Assembly (NCBI GenBank): GCA_029218825.1
Contig: JAQXSC010000006.1
Coordinates: forward strand, 1 to 45,529
Direction: 5' to 3'
DNA: 45,529 nt
Origin: Oscillospiraceae bacterium
Lineage (GTDB): Bacteria; Bacillota; Clostridia; Oscillospirales; Acutalibacteraceae
The notes under the pieces were generated by a model. The model saw nothing but the letters and a program-made list of their open reading frames with translations, did not search any database and was not told where the DNA came from. Both the position numbers and the translations under genes were made by a program. Every line of letters starts with the position of its first letter. Within the stretch, counting starts at the first letter, position 1. Positions 33,515-42,050 of the stretch are shown piece by piece.

Positions 33515-34120
33515 TCATTTTTCACTGAAATACAGTTTTTTATACATTTTTTTCGCTTTCATAACCTTTTCAACATACCTCTCGGTTTCTCCGTAGGGAA
33601 TTGCGTCAAGGCTTTTTCCGTCGGAACTGTAGTTGGGGTCTTTGAGCCAATCTCCCACTATAAACCCTGCGTTGTATGCGGCAACGGCAGTTTCCTCACT
33701 TCCGTAATAGTCGTAGAAATACCTCAATAGATAGCATCCATAGTCAATATTTACGTCAGGATTATTCAGTTCCGATATATCCAATTCCTGACCTCTTAAC
33801 CCCTGCAACCACTCAAAGGATTCAGGCATAAGTTGCATAAGTCCCACAGCGCCAACGTGACTTTCAGCCTCAGGGTCAAAGTGGGATTCAGTCCTGATAA
33901 CCGCATAAATAAGGGGCTTTTCAAGGTTGTATGTTTCTGCGGCTCTGTCAACTTGCTGTTGATACTTCATAGGGTACAGGGTATCGCCTACCATATCTTG
34001 CACACATCCTAAATTTTGGATTATCAGGTACAGGGCAAATACGGCTATTGCAAGAGAAGAAAAAATAAGCATAACATTTTTTAGAAAACCATGTTTCTTC
34101 TTTTCTCCGTATCGTGCCAT
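33515..34120 (-). CDS. Membrane-anchored lytic transglycosylase (SLT domain)
   Basis: Protein of 201 residues with one N-terminal transmembrane helix (about 15-33) and a C-terminal SLT domain (about 55-185). The catalytic Glu lies in YAVIRTESHFDPEAES, followed by 'GAVGLMQLMPES' and 'YLLRYFYDYYGSEETAVAAYNAG', the classical GLMQ and AYNAG motifs. It cleaves peptidoglycan between MurNAc and GlcNAc on the outside of the membrane, making 1,6-anhydro ends. GGAGG precedes the ATG. The gene follows coaE by 9 bp. Confidence 0.93.
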   Translation of the reverse strand: MARYGEKKKHGFLKNVMLIFSSLAIAVFALYLIIQNLGCVQDMVGDTLYPMKYQQQVDRAAETYNLEKPLIYAVIRTESHFDPEAESHVGAVGLMQLMPESFEWLQGLRGQELDISELNNPDVNIDYGCYLLRYFYDYYGSEETAVAAYNAGFIVGDWLKDPNYSSDGKSLDAIPYGETERYVEKVMKAKKMYKKLYFSEK

Positions 34121-34129
34121 AATTGCCTC

Positions 34130-34717
34130 CTAAATTCGGCTTATAATTTCAAGGGTTGTAGTTTTCAAAGTTTCCAAATCGCCGTTGTTTTCAATTATGT
34201 AATCGCAGTTATCTGCAAAAAAACTGTCGCTGTACTGTGCGTTAATTCGCTTTTGAGCAGTTTCTCTGCTGATATTATCCCTGTTGATTATCCTTTTTAT
34301 GCGTATATCTCTGTCAGCGGTAACGGCAACGGTAACGTCGCATATTGCGTTAAGGTGACTTTCAAAAAGTTGGGGTGCGTCAAAAATTATTCTGTCAGCA
34401 TTTTTGCTGATTTTCTCAATTTCCTTTATAAACAAAGCGGTGATAAAGGGGTGGGTAATGCTGTTTAGCAGCCTTGTATGCTCTTTATCTTTAAAGGCTC
34501 TTGACGCAAGTAGTTTTCTGTTAAGTTCATTATTTTCCAAAATATCGTCACCGAAATGACAGCATAATGTTTTAAGTACCACAGGGTTTTCCGTAACTTT
34601 ACGTGCAAGAAAATCTGCGTCAACAGAAACGTAACCTTGACTTTCAAAAATCTTTCTTACCTGTCCTTTTCCTGCCCCTGTTGTTCCTGTCAGTCCTATT
34701 AATTTATACTTCCTCAA
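34130..34717 (-). CDS. coaE: Dephospho-CoA kinase
   Basis: P-loop kinase of 195 residues for the last step of coenzyme A synthesis. The ATP loop is GLTGTTGAGKGQV at the N-terminus, where the usual form is 'GLTGGIGSGKS'; the Lys is kept. 'VSVDADFLAR' carries the catalytic Asp of the D-x-D/A motif, and 'IIFDAPQLFE' and 'VTADRDIRIKRI' are typical later strands. The start is a TTG at 34717 (complement), with GAGGTGA 8 nt upstream, inside the 3' end of the tsaC gene; the two overlap by 14 nt. Confidence 0.9.
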   Translation of the reverse strand: MRKYKLIGLTGTTGAGKGQVRKIFESQGYVSVDADFLARKVTENPVVLKTLCCHFGDDILENNELNRKLLASRAFKDKEHTRLLNSITHPFITALFIKEIEKISKNADRIIFDAPQLFESHLNAICDVTVAVTADRDIRIKRIINRDNISRETAQKRINAQYSDSFFADNCDYIIENNGDLETLKTTTLEIISRI

Positions 34718-35738
34718 GGTCTTTCACCTCAAATCCGGCGGCTCTGATAAGTCGGTTATACACAGCCATTCCAAGCCCTTTGGGTTCAGGACAACGTGCA
34801 TAAACAACATCAATTTGAGATTCTTTGTCAATTTTTCTCAATGAACTGAAAAGTTTGTGAGCCTGTGTTTCGTAATCGTTTTTATCCCCCATAGAAAACG
34901 TGGTAGTGTTAAGTCCGATTATGTCGCTGTCATAGCAAAGTGCCGCCACGTTGTAATCGGCGTGGCTGTTGACATATTCACGATACGCCCTGTCACTGCC
35001 CTTTAAAAGAATTACCCTCGCTTTAGGGGCATAGTGCTTGTATTTCATTCCGGGGGAAGATACAACTGCACCGCTTTCAATCTGATTTAATACAGCCTTG
35101 TCAACCTCAATTTCGCCTATAACCTCTTTCATTTCTTCAAGGGTAACTCCACCGGGTCTTAACAACTTTGGGGTGGGAGTTGCAAGGGTGATAACTGTGC
35201 TTTCAAGTCCCACTCTGCACCTGCCACCGTCTAAAACAGCGTCAATTCTGCCGTTTAAATCGTTAAGTACGTGCTTGGCTGTTGTGGGACTTGGAGAACC
35301 GGAAAGGTTCGCCGAAGGCGCCGCTAAAGGCGTGTTGGCGGCTTCGATAATTCTGCGGGCAATCTGATGCTCCGGAAAACGGATAGCAACAGTATCAAGC
35401 CCTGCACTGACTTCATCGGGAATACAGTCGCCCTTTGGCATAATAATAGTCAAAGGTCCCGGCCAGAAATTTTCTGCAAGTAATTTAGCCTTTGTGGAAA
35501 ATTCTCTTACGAGTCCGTATTTATTTATATCCTTAATATCCTTAATGTGAACGATTAAAGGATTATCCATAGGACGTCCTTTAGCAACAAAGATTTTTGC
35601 AACCGCTTTTCCGTTTAAAGCGTTTGCCGCAAGACCGTAAACTGTTTCGGTAGGAATACCCACCAATCCCCCATGAGATAAAATCTGTCCTGCCTTTTCA
35701 ATATCCTGTTGTGTGTCCTGTAGTAAAAGTGTATTCAT
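34704..35738 (-). CDS. tsaC: L-threonylcarbamoyladenylate synthase (Sua5 type)
   Basis: Enzyme of 344 residues for the first step of t6A tRNA modification at position 37, making threonylcarbamoyl-AMP from threonine, bicarbonate and ATP. The N-terminal YrdC domain shows 'GGLVGIPTETVYGLAANAL', 'KGRPMDNPLIVHI', 'WPGPLTIIMPK' and 'ANLSGSPSPT'. A linker rich in 'SSPGMKYKHYAPKA' leads to the C-terminal Sua5 domain, so this is the long Sua5 form rather than short TsaC. The ATG at 35738 begins the conserved protein; the longer open frame overlaps prfA. It begins 4 bp after the prfA stop, and linking a release factor with tRNA modification is common in Firmicutes. Confidence 0.94.
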   Translation of the reverse strand: MNTLLLQDTQQDIEKAGQILSHGGLVGIPTETVYGLAANALNGKAVAKIFVAKGRPMDNPLIVHIKDIKDINKYGLVREFSTKAKLLAENFWPGPLTIIMPKGDCIPDEVSAGLDTVAIRFPEHQIARRIIEAANTPLAAPSANLSGSPSPTTAKHVLNDLNGRIDAVLDGGRCRVGLESTVITLATPTPKLLRPGGVTLEEMKEVIGEIEVDKAVLNQIESGAVVSSPGMKYKHYAPKARVILLKGSDRAYREYVNSHADYNVAALCYDSDIIGLNTTTFSMGDKNDYETQAHKLFSSLRKIDKESQIDVVYARCPEPKGLGMAVYNRLIRAAGFEVKDLEEV

Positions 35739-35742
35739 AAAA

Positions 35743-36819
35743 TCAGTTTCCCATATTTTGTTTAAGTTTTTCTGCTCTGTCGGCGGTAATAAGAGCGTCA
35801 ATTACTTCCTCTAAATCACCGTTTAAAATATCCTCCAGCTTATATAGAGTAAGTCCGATTCTGTGGTCGGTTAATCTGCCCTGTGGGTAGTTGTATGTTC
35901 TGATACGCTCGGAACGGTCACCGCTTCCAACCTGGCTTTTACGCTCAGCAGATATTGCGCTGTCCTGCGCCTCCTGTTTTTGCTGCAACAGTCGGCTTTT
36001 AAGTATCTTTAAAGCCTTGTCCTTGTTTTTGTATTGACTTCGCTCGTCCTGACATTCAACCACCATTCCTGTAGGCAGGTGAGTTATACGGATAGCACTT
36101 GAGGTTTTGTTGATGTGCTGACCGCCGGCACCGCTGCTTCGGAAAGTATCAATTTTCAAATCCTTTGGGTCGATTTCAAGTTCAACTTCCTCTGCCTCAG
36201 GCAACACCGCAACTGTAGTGGTAGAAGTGTGAATACGTCCCTGACTTTCCGTTTCCGGAACACGCTGCACTCGGTGAACACCGCTTTCGTATTTAAAGCG
36301 ACTGTATGCGCCCTCGCCGTTAATCATAAATGAAATTTCCTTGTAACCGCCAAGTTCAGTTTCGTTTGCGTTGATAATCTCGGTTTTAAAGCCCTTTGAC
36401 TCGGCATACATAGAGTACATTCTGTATAAAACCGCAGAGAACAAAGCGGATTCCTCACCGCCTGCACCACCTCGGATTTCAACAATTACGTTGCGCTCAT
36501 CGTTAGGGTCTTTTGGCAAAAGCAAAATTTTCAGTTCATCGGACAATGTTTCGATTTTCTTTTTGTTTTCGTCAAGTTCCATTTGAGCAAGGTCTTTTAA
36601 CTCGCTGTCGGCAGAGGAGTCCTCCAAGATTTCAAGGCTGTCTGCGATAGTCTGCTGTGCGTCTTTGTACTCACGGTACTTTAACACAACAGGCTCCAGC
36701 TCGCGGATTTCCTTCATAATTTTCTGAAATTCCTCTACGTCTGCCGCAACAGAGGGTTCGTATATTTTTTTGTTAAGTTCACTGTATCTCTTGTCAAAAA
36801 TTTCTATTTTTTCAAACAT
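35743..36819 (-). CDS. prfA: Peptide chain release factor 1
   Basis: Translation terminator of 358 residues recognising UAA and UAG. The catalytic GGQ is in [16 protein letters not shown], which also distinguishes RF1/RF2 from other GGQ proteins. The RF1 tripeptide anticodon region appears as '[16 protein letters not shown]', in which PET is the RF1 (not RF2 SPF) signature. '[15 protein letters not shown]' closes the domain. It follows the DUF951 gene by one base. In most bacteria PrmC methylates the GGQ glutamine; no prmC is adjacent here. Confidence 0.97.
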   Translation of the reverse strand: MFEKIEIFDKRYSELNKKIYEPSVAADVEEFQKIMKEIRELEPVVLKYREYKDAQQTIADSLEILEDSSADSELKDLAQMELDENKKKIETLSDELKILLLPKDPNDERNVIVEIRGGAGGEESALFSAVLYRMYSMYAESKGFKTEIINANETELGGYKEISFMINGEGAYSRFKYESGVHRVQRVPETESQGRIHTSTTTVAVLPEAEEVELEIDPKDLKIDTFRSSGAGGQHINKTSSAIRITHLPTGMVVECQDERSQYKNKDKALKILKSRLLQQKQEAQDSAISAERKSQVGSGDRSERIRTYNYPQGRLTDHRIGLTLYKLEDILNGDLEEVIDALITADRAEKLKQNMGN

Positions 36820-36820
36820 A

Positions 36821-36997
36821 TCAATCTAAAACCTTTTTAATATTTTTTTCTACCTTTTTTCGTGGCACCATAACCTGATGCCCACAGCCCTCGCACTGGA
36901 TTTTAAAGTCCATACCAACTCGGAGCAGGGTGAAATTTTTGCAACCGCAGGGATGAGGCTTTTTCATTTCTATTCTGTCCCCAACATTTAAATCCAT
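36821..36997 (-). CDS. DUF951 small Cys-rich protein
   Basis: Protein of 58 residues beginning [20 protein letters not shown]. It has one C-x-C and one C-x-x-C pair (PCGCKNF and CEGCGHQVM), suggesting a zinc ribbon, followed by a basic tail ([14 protein letters not shown]). This matches the DUF951 family, common in Firmicutes next to ychF or prfA-type genes, function unknown; nucleic-acid binding is an inference from the small size, zinc ribbon and basic tail. I start at the ATG at 36997 because AAGGAG precedes it. It is the first gene of the six-gene operon. Confidence 0.88.
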   Translation of the reverse strand: MDLNVGDRIEMKKPHPCGCKNFTLLRVGMDFKIQCEGCGHQVMVPRKKVEKNIKKVLD

Positions 36998-37030
36998 AAT
37001 GCCAACTCCTTGTAAAATATGTATCATTTA

Positions 37031-37059
37031 ATTATACATTTATTTTCAAAAAATATCAA
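37031..37059 (-). promoter_or_regulatory. Sigma-A promoter of DUF951-prfA-tsaC-coaE operon
   Basis: On the minus strand TTGATA (complement of 37054-37059) and TATAAT (complement of 37031-37036) are 17 bp apart, about 34 bp before the DUF951 start. It begins right after the upstream nucleotidyltransferase gene ends. Confidence 0.75.
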
Positions 37060-37063
37060 CATT

Positions 37064-37864
37064 TCAGCCTTGAAAGATTATATTATTTCTCTCTAAACAC
37101 CTGCTTATTTCCGTAACAATATTTTGCAGTGCTTTTTCTACGTTGTCTGTGTCTGTAAACATATTTTTAAACAGAGCGTTAAGATTGCTTTCAAAATTAT
37201 CAGGCAAAATTTTGCAATCCCTTTTGCATAGTTGAACAAGTCGCTTTTCTCCCGGATGGGTCAGTTTATTCATAGCAAAAATAATATCAAAATACGATTC
37301 TAAAAAGGCGGATACCCTGTGATTTATGCTCACATAGTCATTTCTGTTTACCGCTTTTTTTATCTGCATATCGTAGGCAGGCATTGAACCGCTTAACAGT
37401 TTCATATTCCGTTCAATAATGCTCTGTCGGAGTTTTTGGGGGTATTCTACATTAAATCTTTCCTTTGCTTTTTCAAGATTGCCCTTTTCGTCATAGATGA
37501 TTTTGCAGGTTTTCAGGTTGTGCCACATACAGGTTGTGTAACCGTTTCTGCTGTTGCAATCCTCCACAACAGAGGCAACGTCATTACAGAAATCCTCAAG
37601 ATTTCGGTATAGAATATCAATATCAATACCGTTATTTAAAGTGCAGTTGTCCTCATATTCCCAAAAGTGATTGCCGATTTCAATATATTTACAGTACTTT
37701 TCAAAAATACTTTTTCTTACATTTTCCTCAACATTTCCTGTGCAGTACAGATAAACGTCATAGTCGGATTTTTCATCAAATGCTGTTCCGGCACGTGAAC
37801 CGCCTAAAGCAATAGCCTGAACTTCAGGCAATTTAGATAATTCTGAAAAAAGTTTATTAACCAT
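37064..37864 (-). CDS. Nucleotidyltransferase-fold protein (DUF4037-like)
   Basis: Protein of 266 residues. The N-terminal part has the polymerase-beta/MNT fold motif ALGGSRAGTAFDEKSDYDVY, with GGSR and the paired acidic residues D-x-D (DYDVY), and a third Asp in 'GIDIDILYRN'. The C-terminal helical part, with conserved Asn, Lys and His ('RNDYVSINHRVSAFLESYFDIIFAMN', 'HPGEKRL'), resembles DUF4037. Such proteins may transfer AMP or another nucleotide to a small molecule or protein; aminoglycoside nucleotidyltransferases share the fold, but I see no evidence for resistance. It follows hflX by 3 bp, and no obvious terminator follows. Confidence 0.8.
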   Translation of the reverse strand: MVNKLFSELSKLPEVQAIALGGSRAGTAFDEKSDYDVYLYCTGNVEENVRKSIFEKYCKYIEIGNHFWEYEDNCTLNNGIDIDILYRNLEDFCNDVASVVEDCNSRNGYTTCMWHNLKTCKIIYDEKGNLEKAKERFNVEYPQKLRQSIIERNMKLLSGSMPAYDMQIKKAVNRNDYVSINHRVSAFLESYFDIIFAMNKLTHPGEKRLVQLCKRDCKILPDNFESNLNALFKNMFTDTDNVEKALQNIVTEISRCLERNNIIFQG

Positions 37865-37867
37865 ATT

Positions 37868-39118
37868 TTACACCGCCAAAAATTTACTTAATCTGTTATA
37901 CATTAACTCGTCAATAATAGCCTCAACGAGAATCCCTTTTTCTGTGTATTCCTCTGAAATAAGGGTAGCCTTTGTTCTTATTTCACTTGATAATCCTGCC
38001 TGTGCAAAGGGAATCAGAAGTTTAACCTTTTTTATCCGTACAGGCAAATTATCGTCAATAGCCTTTAACAGTTTGTCAATGCCTGTACCGTTTTTGGCGC
38101 TGATAAATACGGAGTTTGGAACATTTGGAGCATAGGAAATATCAGGCAATCTGTCGCATTTGTTAAGCACGTTTATTATAGGAGTTTCTCCGCATCCTAA
38201 TTCTGTCAGCAGATTTTTGGTAACTTCCATATGTTCATTTGCTTCCTGTGAACTTGCGTCACAAACGTTCAGGATAATGTCGGAAAAAGCCGCCTCTTCA
38301 AGTGTGGATTTAAAGGCTTCCACAAGTCCGTGAGGTAAACGTCTTACAAGTCCTACAGTATCAATCAGCATAACCGTAACACCGCTGGGAAGTTTTAAAC
38401 TTCGTGAGGTAGGGTCAAGGGTTGCAAAGAGTTTGTCCTGTGCAAGTACACCTGCGTCGGTCAAATAGTTCATAAGTGTGCTTTTCCCTGCGTTTGTGTA
38501 GCCTACGATTGCAACAGTGATTACGCCGTCTTTCTCTCTCCGTTCCCTAAGCCTTGTGCGGTGCTTTTCAATATCAGCCAACTGTTCTTTAAGGGTTTCC
38601 ATTTTTCTGTGAATATGACGTCGGTCGGTTTCTAACTTTGTTTCACCGGGACCTCTTGTACCGATACCGCCACCAAGACGTGACATTTCAACACCTTTAC
38701 CTGTCAAGCGTGGGAGCAAATATTTTAACTGCGCAAGTTCAACCTGAAGTTTGCCCTCTTTCGATTTTGCTCGTAAAGCGAATATATCAAGGATAAGGGT
38801 TGTTCTGTCAATAGTCCTTACGTCGGTTGCTTTTTCAAGTGTTTTAATCTGGGTGGGGGATAATTCGCTGTCGCATACAATCAGGTCAATTTCATACTGA
38901 CTGCATATTTCTTTTATTTCCTCTAATTTGCCTGTGCCTACAAATGTAGCGGTTTCAGGGCGGTCAAGTTTTTGCAGAACAGTCATAACAGGCTCTGCCC
39001 CTGCGCTTTTTACAAGTTCGCACAATTCGTCAAGACTTGACTCTGCGTCAAATTTTCCGCAATCTACGGACACAAGCAAGGCTCGTGTTACCTTTTCTTC
39101 CGTTTCTATTAAAGCCAT
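37868..39118 (-). CDS. hflX: Ribosome-associated GTPase HflX
   Basis: GTPase of 416 residues that binds the 50S subunit and can split stalled ribosomes. The N-terminal HflX domain holds 'KLEEIKEICSQYEIDLIVCDSELSPTQ', and a coiled-coil contains 'GGIGTRGPGETKLETDRR', the family hallmark. The G domain has G1 GYTNAGKSTLMN, G3 DTVGLVRRLP, G4 NKCD and G5 'SAKNG'. The C-terminal part is a short beta domain. GAGG precedes the ATG. It is the first gene of a two-gene minus-strand unit and faces nadB. Confidence 0.95.
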   Translation of the reverse strand: MALIETEEKVTRALLVSVDCGKFDAESSLDELCELVKSAGAEPVMTVLQKLDRPETATFVGTGKLEEIKEICSQYEIDLIVCDSELSPTQIKTLEKATDVRTIDRTTLILDIFALRAKSKEGKLQVELAQLKYLLPRLTGKGVEMSRLGGGIGTRGPGETKLETDRRHIHRKMETLKEQLADIEKHRTRLRERREKDGVITVAIVGYTNAGKSTLMNYLTDAGVLAQDKLFATLDPTSRSLKLPSGVTVMLIDTVGLVRRLPHGLVEAFKSTLEEAAFSDIILNVCDASSQEANEHMEVTKNLLTELGCGETPIINVLNKCDRLPDISYAPNVPNSVFISAKNGTGIDKLLKAIDDNLPVRIKKVKLLIPFAQAGLSSEIRTKATLISEEYTEKGILVEAIIDELMYNRLSKFLAV

Positions 39119-39158
39119 AATTACCTCACAAAAATAAATAAAAATGTTAATTGAGATA

Positions 39159-39187
39159 TTTACTATTGTTTATAATAGTAGTATAAT
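39159..39187 (+). promoter_or_regulatory. Candidate promoter for nadB-nadC
   Basis: TTTACT (39159-39164) and TATAAT (39182-39187) are separated by 17 bp. A second TATAAT at 39171-39176 has no good -35. The ATG of nadB is at 39231. Confidence 0.5.
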
Positions 39188-39230
39188 ATATTATGAAAAT
39201 TTTGTAAATAAAAAGCAGAGGTCGTTATTT

Positions 39231-40700
39231 ATGAAAAAACAATATGACGTTGTTATTATTGGTGCAGGCGTAGCAGGACTGTATGCCGCATTACAATATA
39301 GCGAGGATATTTCTGTTTTAGTTGTTTCAAAACGTGAATTTCAACTTTCCAACTCCTCCCTTGCCCAAGGTGGCGTTGCGGCTGTGCTGGATAAAGATCA
39401 CGATAATTTTAAATTGCATATTGCCGACACTTTGATTGCAGGAAAGTTTAAAAACAATTTATCCGTTGTGGAAAAACTTGTAGAAGAAGGCCCTGATGAC
39501 GTATTAAAACTAAAGGAAATCGGCGTTGAATTTGACAAAGAGGCGTCAGGTGAATTGTCCAAAACCCTTGAAGCCGGACATTCACGTCACAGAATTGTGC
39601 ATCATAAGGACTCCACAGGTAAGGCTATCGTAGATAAACTAATTGAGGCTGTATCAAAGAAACCCAATGTTGATATGATGAAAAACACCCTTGTTTACGA
39701 GATTGACAAGGTTGAAAACGGCTTTTATCTTGGACTTTTGCAGAATAATGAAATTATACAGGTGGGTACTCAATTTGTGTTACTTGCAACCGGCGGTATC
39801 GGCAGGGTATATAAATACACAACAAACTCCGCAATAGCAACCGGTGACGGTATTGCCCTTGCTCATATGCTGGGTGCAGAGATTAAGCACCTGTCAAGAA
39901 TACAATTTCATCCGACTGCTTTTGCCGCAGACAGCTAACGTGAGCGTTTTCTGATTTCCGAAGCGGTAAGAGGTGAGGGTGCAATTTACGTAAACTGCAA
40001 GGGGGAGCGGTTTGCCTTTGATTATGACCCAAGAGGAGAACTTGCTCCGAGAGATGTTGTGTCTAATGCTGTTATAAGAGAGTCAATAAAAACCAACAGC
40101 GAAAAATTCTATCTTGATATTACCCACAAGGACCCTGAATTTATTAAGCAGAGATTCCCTATGATTTACAATAAATGCCTTGAGGAAGGCGTGGATATGA
40201 CAAAGGATAAAATCCCTGTATTTCCTTGTCAGCACTACCTTATGGGGGGAATTAATGTTGATATAAACGCCCACACAAATGTTGAGGGTTTGTATGCGGC
40301 AGGTGAGTGTTCTCACACGGGAGTTCACGGCGCAAACAGACTTGCAAGTAACTCTTTGCTTGAGGCTCTTGTTTATTCAAGAACAGCCGCAGAAAATATG
40401 ATGTATAAAATAAATAAATACGGCAGAAAGCCTATAGGCAATCCGCCGAAGTTGGTGGAGGTAAGCGGTAATAAACTGCCAAAGGGTATCCGAACGGAAA
40501 TAAGGGAAATTATGCAGGACACTTACTTTGTAATTCCAAAGCCTGAAAAATATCAGGAAAGTTTCAGGCGAGTTGATGAAATTGTAAATATGCTTATTAC
40601 CGGTAAATATGAAATTACGTCCGACTACGTTGAGGCTCGTTCTATTGCAATTTGTGCCGGAATTATCCTTGATGAATTAAGAGAGGGAATAAACCTATGA
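39231..40700 (+). pseudogene. nadB: L-aspartate oxidase interrupted by in-frame TAA
   Basis: FAD enzyme that oxidises aspartate to iminoaspartate, first step of de novo NAD synthesis. Codons run in one frame from the ATG at 39231 to the TGA at 40698-40700 (489 sense codons plus stop), except for a TAA at 39936-39938. Before it lie the FAD loop GAGVAGLYAAL, 'SNSSLAQGGVAAVLD', 'GGIGRVYKYTTNSA' and RIQFHPTAFAADS. Directly after it comes RERFLISEAVRGEGAIYVN, then 'ERFAFDYDPRGELAPRDVVS', 'HYLMGGINVD', 'GVHGANRLASNSLLEALVYS'. Nothing is missing and there is no frameshift, so one base change explains the break. It may be recent inactivation, a strain polymorphism or a sequencing error. nadC overlaps its end by 4 nt. 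No nadA is in the window. Confidence 0.88.
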
Positions 40701-41536
40701 TGCTAAATAAAATTTATGTTGACAATCTGATTAATAACGCTTTGCTTGAGGACATTAACTACGTTGATGTGGCAACGGACTATCTTATTCCGGATGAGCA
40801 GGAGGGCTCTGCACAATTTATCGCAAAGGCTGATGGTGTGCTGTGCGGTCTTGATATTGCATTGAGAGTGTTTGAAATTTTACAGCCTGACTTTAAAGCG
40901 GAAGTTTTCAAGAAAGACGGAGATGTTCTAAAGAAAGGCGACATTATCGCAAAGGTTTACGGCAAAACAAAAAATATTCTGAAAGGTGAGCGTACTGCTC
41001 TTAACCTTATTCAGCATATGAGCGGAGTTGCAACTGCTACAAACAAAGCGGTAAAAATTATCGAGGGTACAAAGGCTACTATTGCCGATACAAGAAAGAC
41101 CTTGCCGGGACTTCGTCCTATTGAGAAATATGCGGTAACAGTTGGCGGTGGCAGAAATCACAGATACAACCTTTCCGATTGCGCAATGCTTAAGGATAAC
41201 CACGTTGACGCAGGGGGCGGTATTACCAATGCAGTAAAAACATTGAAGGCAAAGTTGGGACATACTGTTAAGATTGAACTTGAAGTCCGTAATCTTCAGG
41301 AGTTAAGAGAGGCGTTAGAGGCACAGGTTGATATTATTATGCTCGATAATATGAGTTGTGAGGATATGAAAAAGGCTGTGGAAATCACCGACGGCAGGGC
41401 TAAACTTGAGGCGTCAGGCGGTATCACAGACGAAACCCTTTACGATATTGCGCAGACAGGTGTGGATATTATCTCAATGGGTGCAATTACACATTCCGTA
41501 AAGGCTTTCGATATTTCTTTAAAAATTATCAAATGA
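40697..41536 (+). CDS. nadC: Nicotinate-nucleotide pyrophosphorylase (carboxylating)
   Basis: Quinolinate phosphoribosyltransferase of 279 residues, joining quinolinate and PRPP with loss of CO2 to form nicotinate mononucleotide. 'ALLEDINYVDVATDYLIP' opens the N-terminal domain. The active site shows 'GERTALNLIQHMSGVATAT', 'DTRKTLPGLRPIEKYAV' and 'GGGRNHRYNLSDCAMLKDNH', and the barrel ends with 'IMLDNMSCEDMKKAV', 'LEASGGIT' and 'ISMGAITHSVKAFDISLK'. All key Arg, Lys and His residues expected from the family are present, so NadC looks intact although nadB upstream is broken. The ATG overlaps the nadB stop. Confidence 0.96.
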   Translation: MMLNKIYVDNLINNALLEDINYVDVATDYLIPDEQEGSAQFIAKADGVLCGLDIALRVFEILQPDFKAEVFKKDGDVLKKGDIIAKVYGKTKNILKGERTALNLIQHMSGVATATNKAVKIIEGTKATIADTRKTLPGLRPIEKYAVTVGGGRNHRYNLSDCAMLKDNHVDAGGGITNAVKTLKAKLGHTVKIELEVRNLQELREALEAQVDIIMLDNMSCEDMKKAVEITDGRAKLEASGGITDETLYDIAQTGVDIISMGAITHSVKAFDISLKIIK

Positions 41537-41540
41537 TTTG

Positions 41541-41569
41541 TTGACAAGTGAAAAAATTTGTAGTATTAT
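41541..41569 (+). promoter_or_regulatory. Sigma-A promoter of the thiamine operon
   Basis: TTGACA (41541-41546) and TATTAT (41564-41569) with a 17-bp spacer lie just after nadC and upstream of the TPP riboswitch. Confidence 0.8.
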
Positions 41570-41584
41570 GTCACTTGAAAAACA

Positions 41585-41676
41585 GAACACAGGGGAGCCG
41601 TAAAAACGGCTGAGAAAAAGGTGTGTACCTTTGACCCTTAACCTGATTCGGGTAATGCCGACGTAGGGAGCTTGTA
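41585..41676 (+). promoter_or_regulatory. TPP riboswitch (THI element)
   Basis: The conserved core is easily read: GGGGAGCC near 41592, the GGCTGAGA stretch near 41608-41615, GACCCTTAACCTGAT at 41633-41647, CGGGTAATGCCGACGTAGGGA at 41649-41669 in two adjoining pieces. By family, TPP binding to the RNA represses expression. Here a terminator hairpin (41690-41721) follows within 20 nt, so control is at transcription. It governs the thiamine-binding protein and ThiXYZ-type transporter downstream. Confidence 0.95.
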
Positions 41677-41689
41677 GTATATGGATTTT

Positions 41690-41721
41690 AAGCACTATGC
41701 GTCGCATAGTGCTTTGTTTTT
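41690..41721 (+). terminator. Riboswitch-controlled terminator
   Basis: The stem AAGCACTATG (41690-41699) pairs with CATAGTGCTT (41705-41714) around CGTCG, followed by TGTTTTT. Its place between the TPP riboswitch and the first gene makes it the likely expression platform. Confidence 0.88.
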
Positions 41722-41750
41722 GCAATTTAATCTTATAGGAGGGAATAATT

Positions 41751-42050
41751 ATGTACGCAAGTGTAGCAATTCAGGTTCTGCCAAAGGTAGATACCGAGGC
41801 TGAAGTAGTGAGAATCGTTGACGAGGTAATCGATTACATAAAGTCAACAGGACTGAACTATTACGTGGGACCTTTCGAAACTACAATCGAGGGAGAAAGT
41901 TATGACGAACTAATGGAAATAGTTGCGAATTGTCAGAAGGTTGCAATTAAAGCAGGTGCGCCCAGTGTAAGCGCATATGTAAAGGTTGTATGCAATCCGG
42001 AGGGTAGTGAGTTAACCATTGAAAAGAAAGTTACAAAACACCACCTATAA
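41751..42050 (+). CDS. Thiamine-binding DUF77/MTH1187-type protein
   Basis: Small cytosolic protein of 99 residues with the ferredoxin-like fold of the thiamine-binding (formerly DUF77) family. Typical stretches are 'ASVAIQVLPK', 'VIDYIKSTGLNYYVGPFETTIEGE' and 'YDELMEIVANCQKVAIKAGAPSVSAYVKV'. Family members bind thiamine or its HMP precursor and are usually encoded with thiamine transporters. The AGGAGGG site precedes the ATG. It is the first gene after the TPP riboswitch, which supports the thiamine link. The permease gene overlaps its 3' end. Confidence 0.88.
   Translation: MYASVAIQVLPKVDTEAEVVRIVDEVIDYIKSTGLNYYVGPFETTIEGESYDELMEIVANCQKVAIKAGAPSVSAYVKVVCNPEGSELTIEKKVTKHHL

Noticed and set aside
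39936-39938. Recoding (selenocysteine/pyrrolysine) at the nadB stop
   Set aside because: The codon is TAA, which neither system uses, and TAA ends many other genes in the window.
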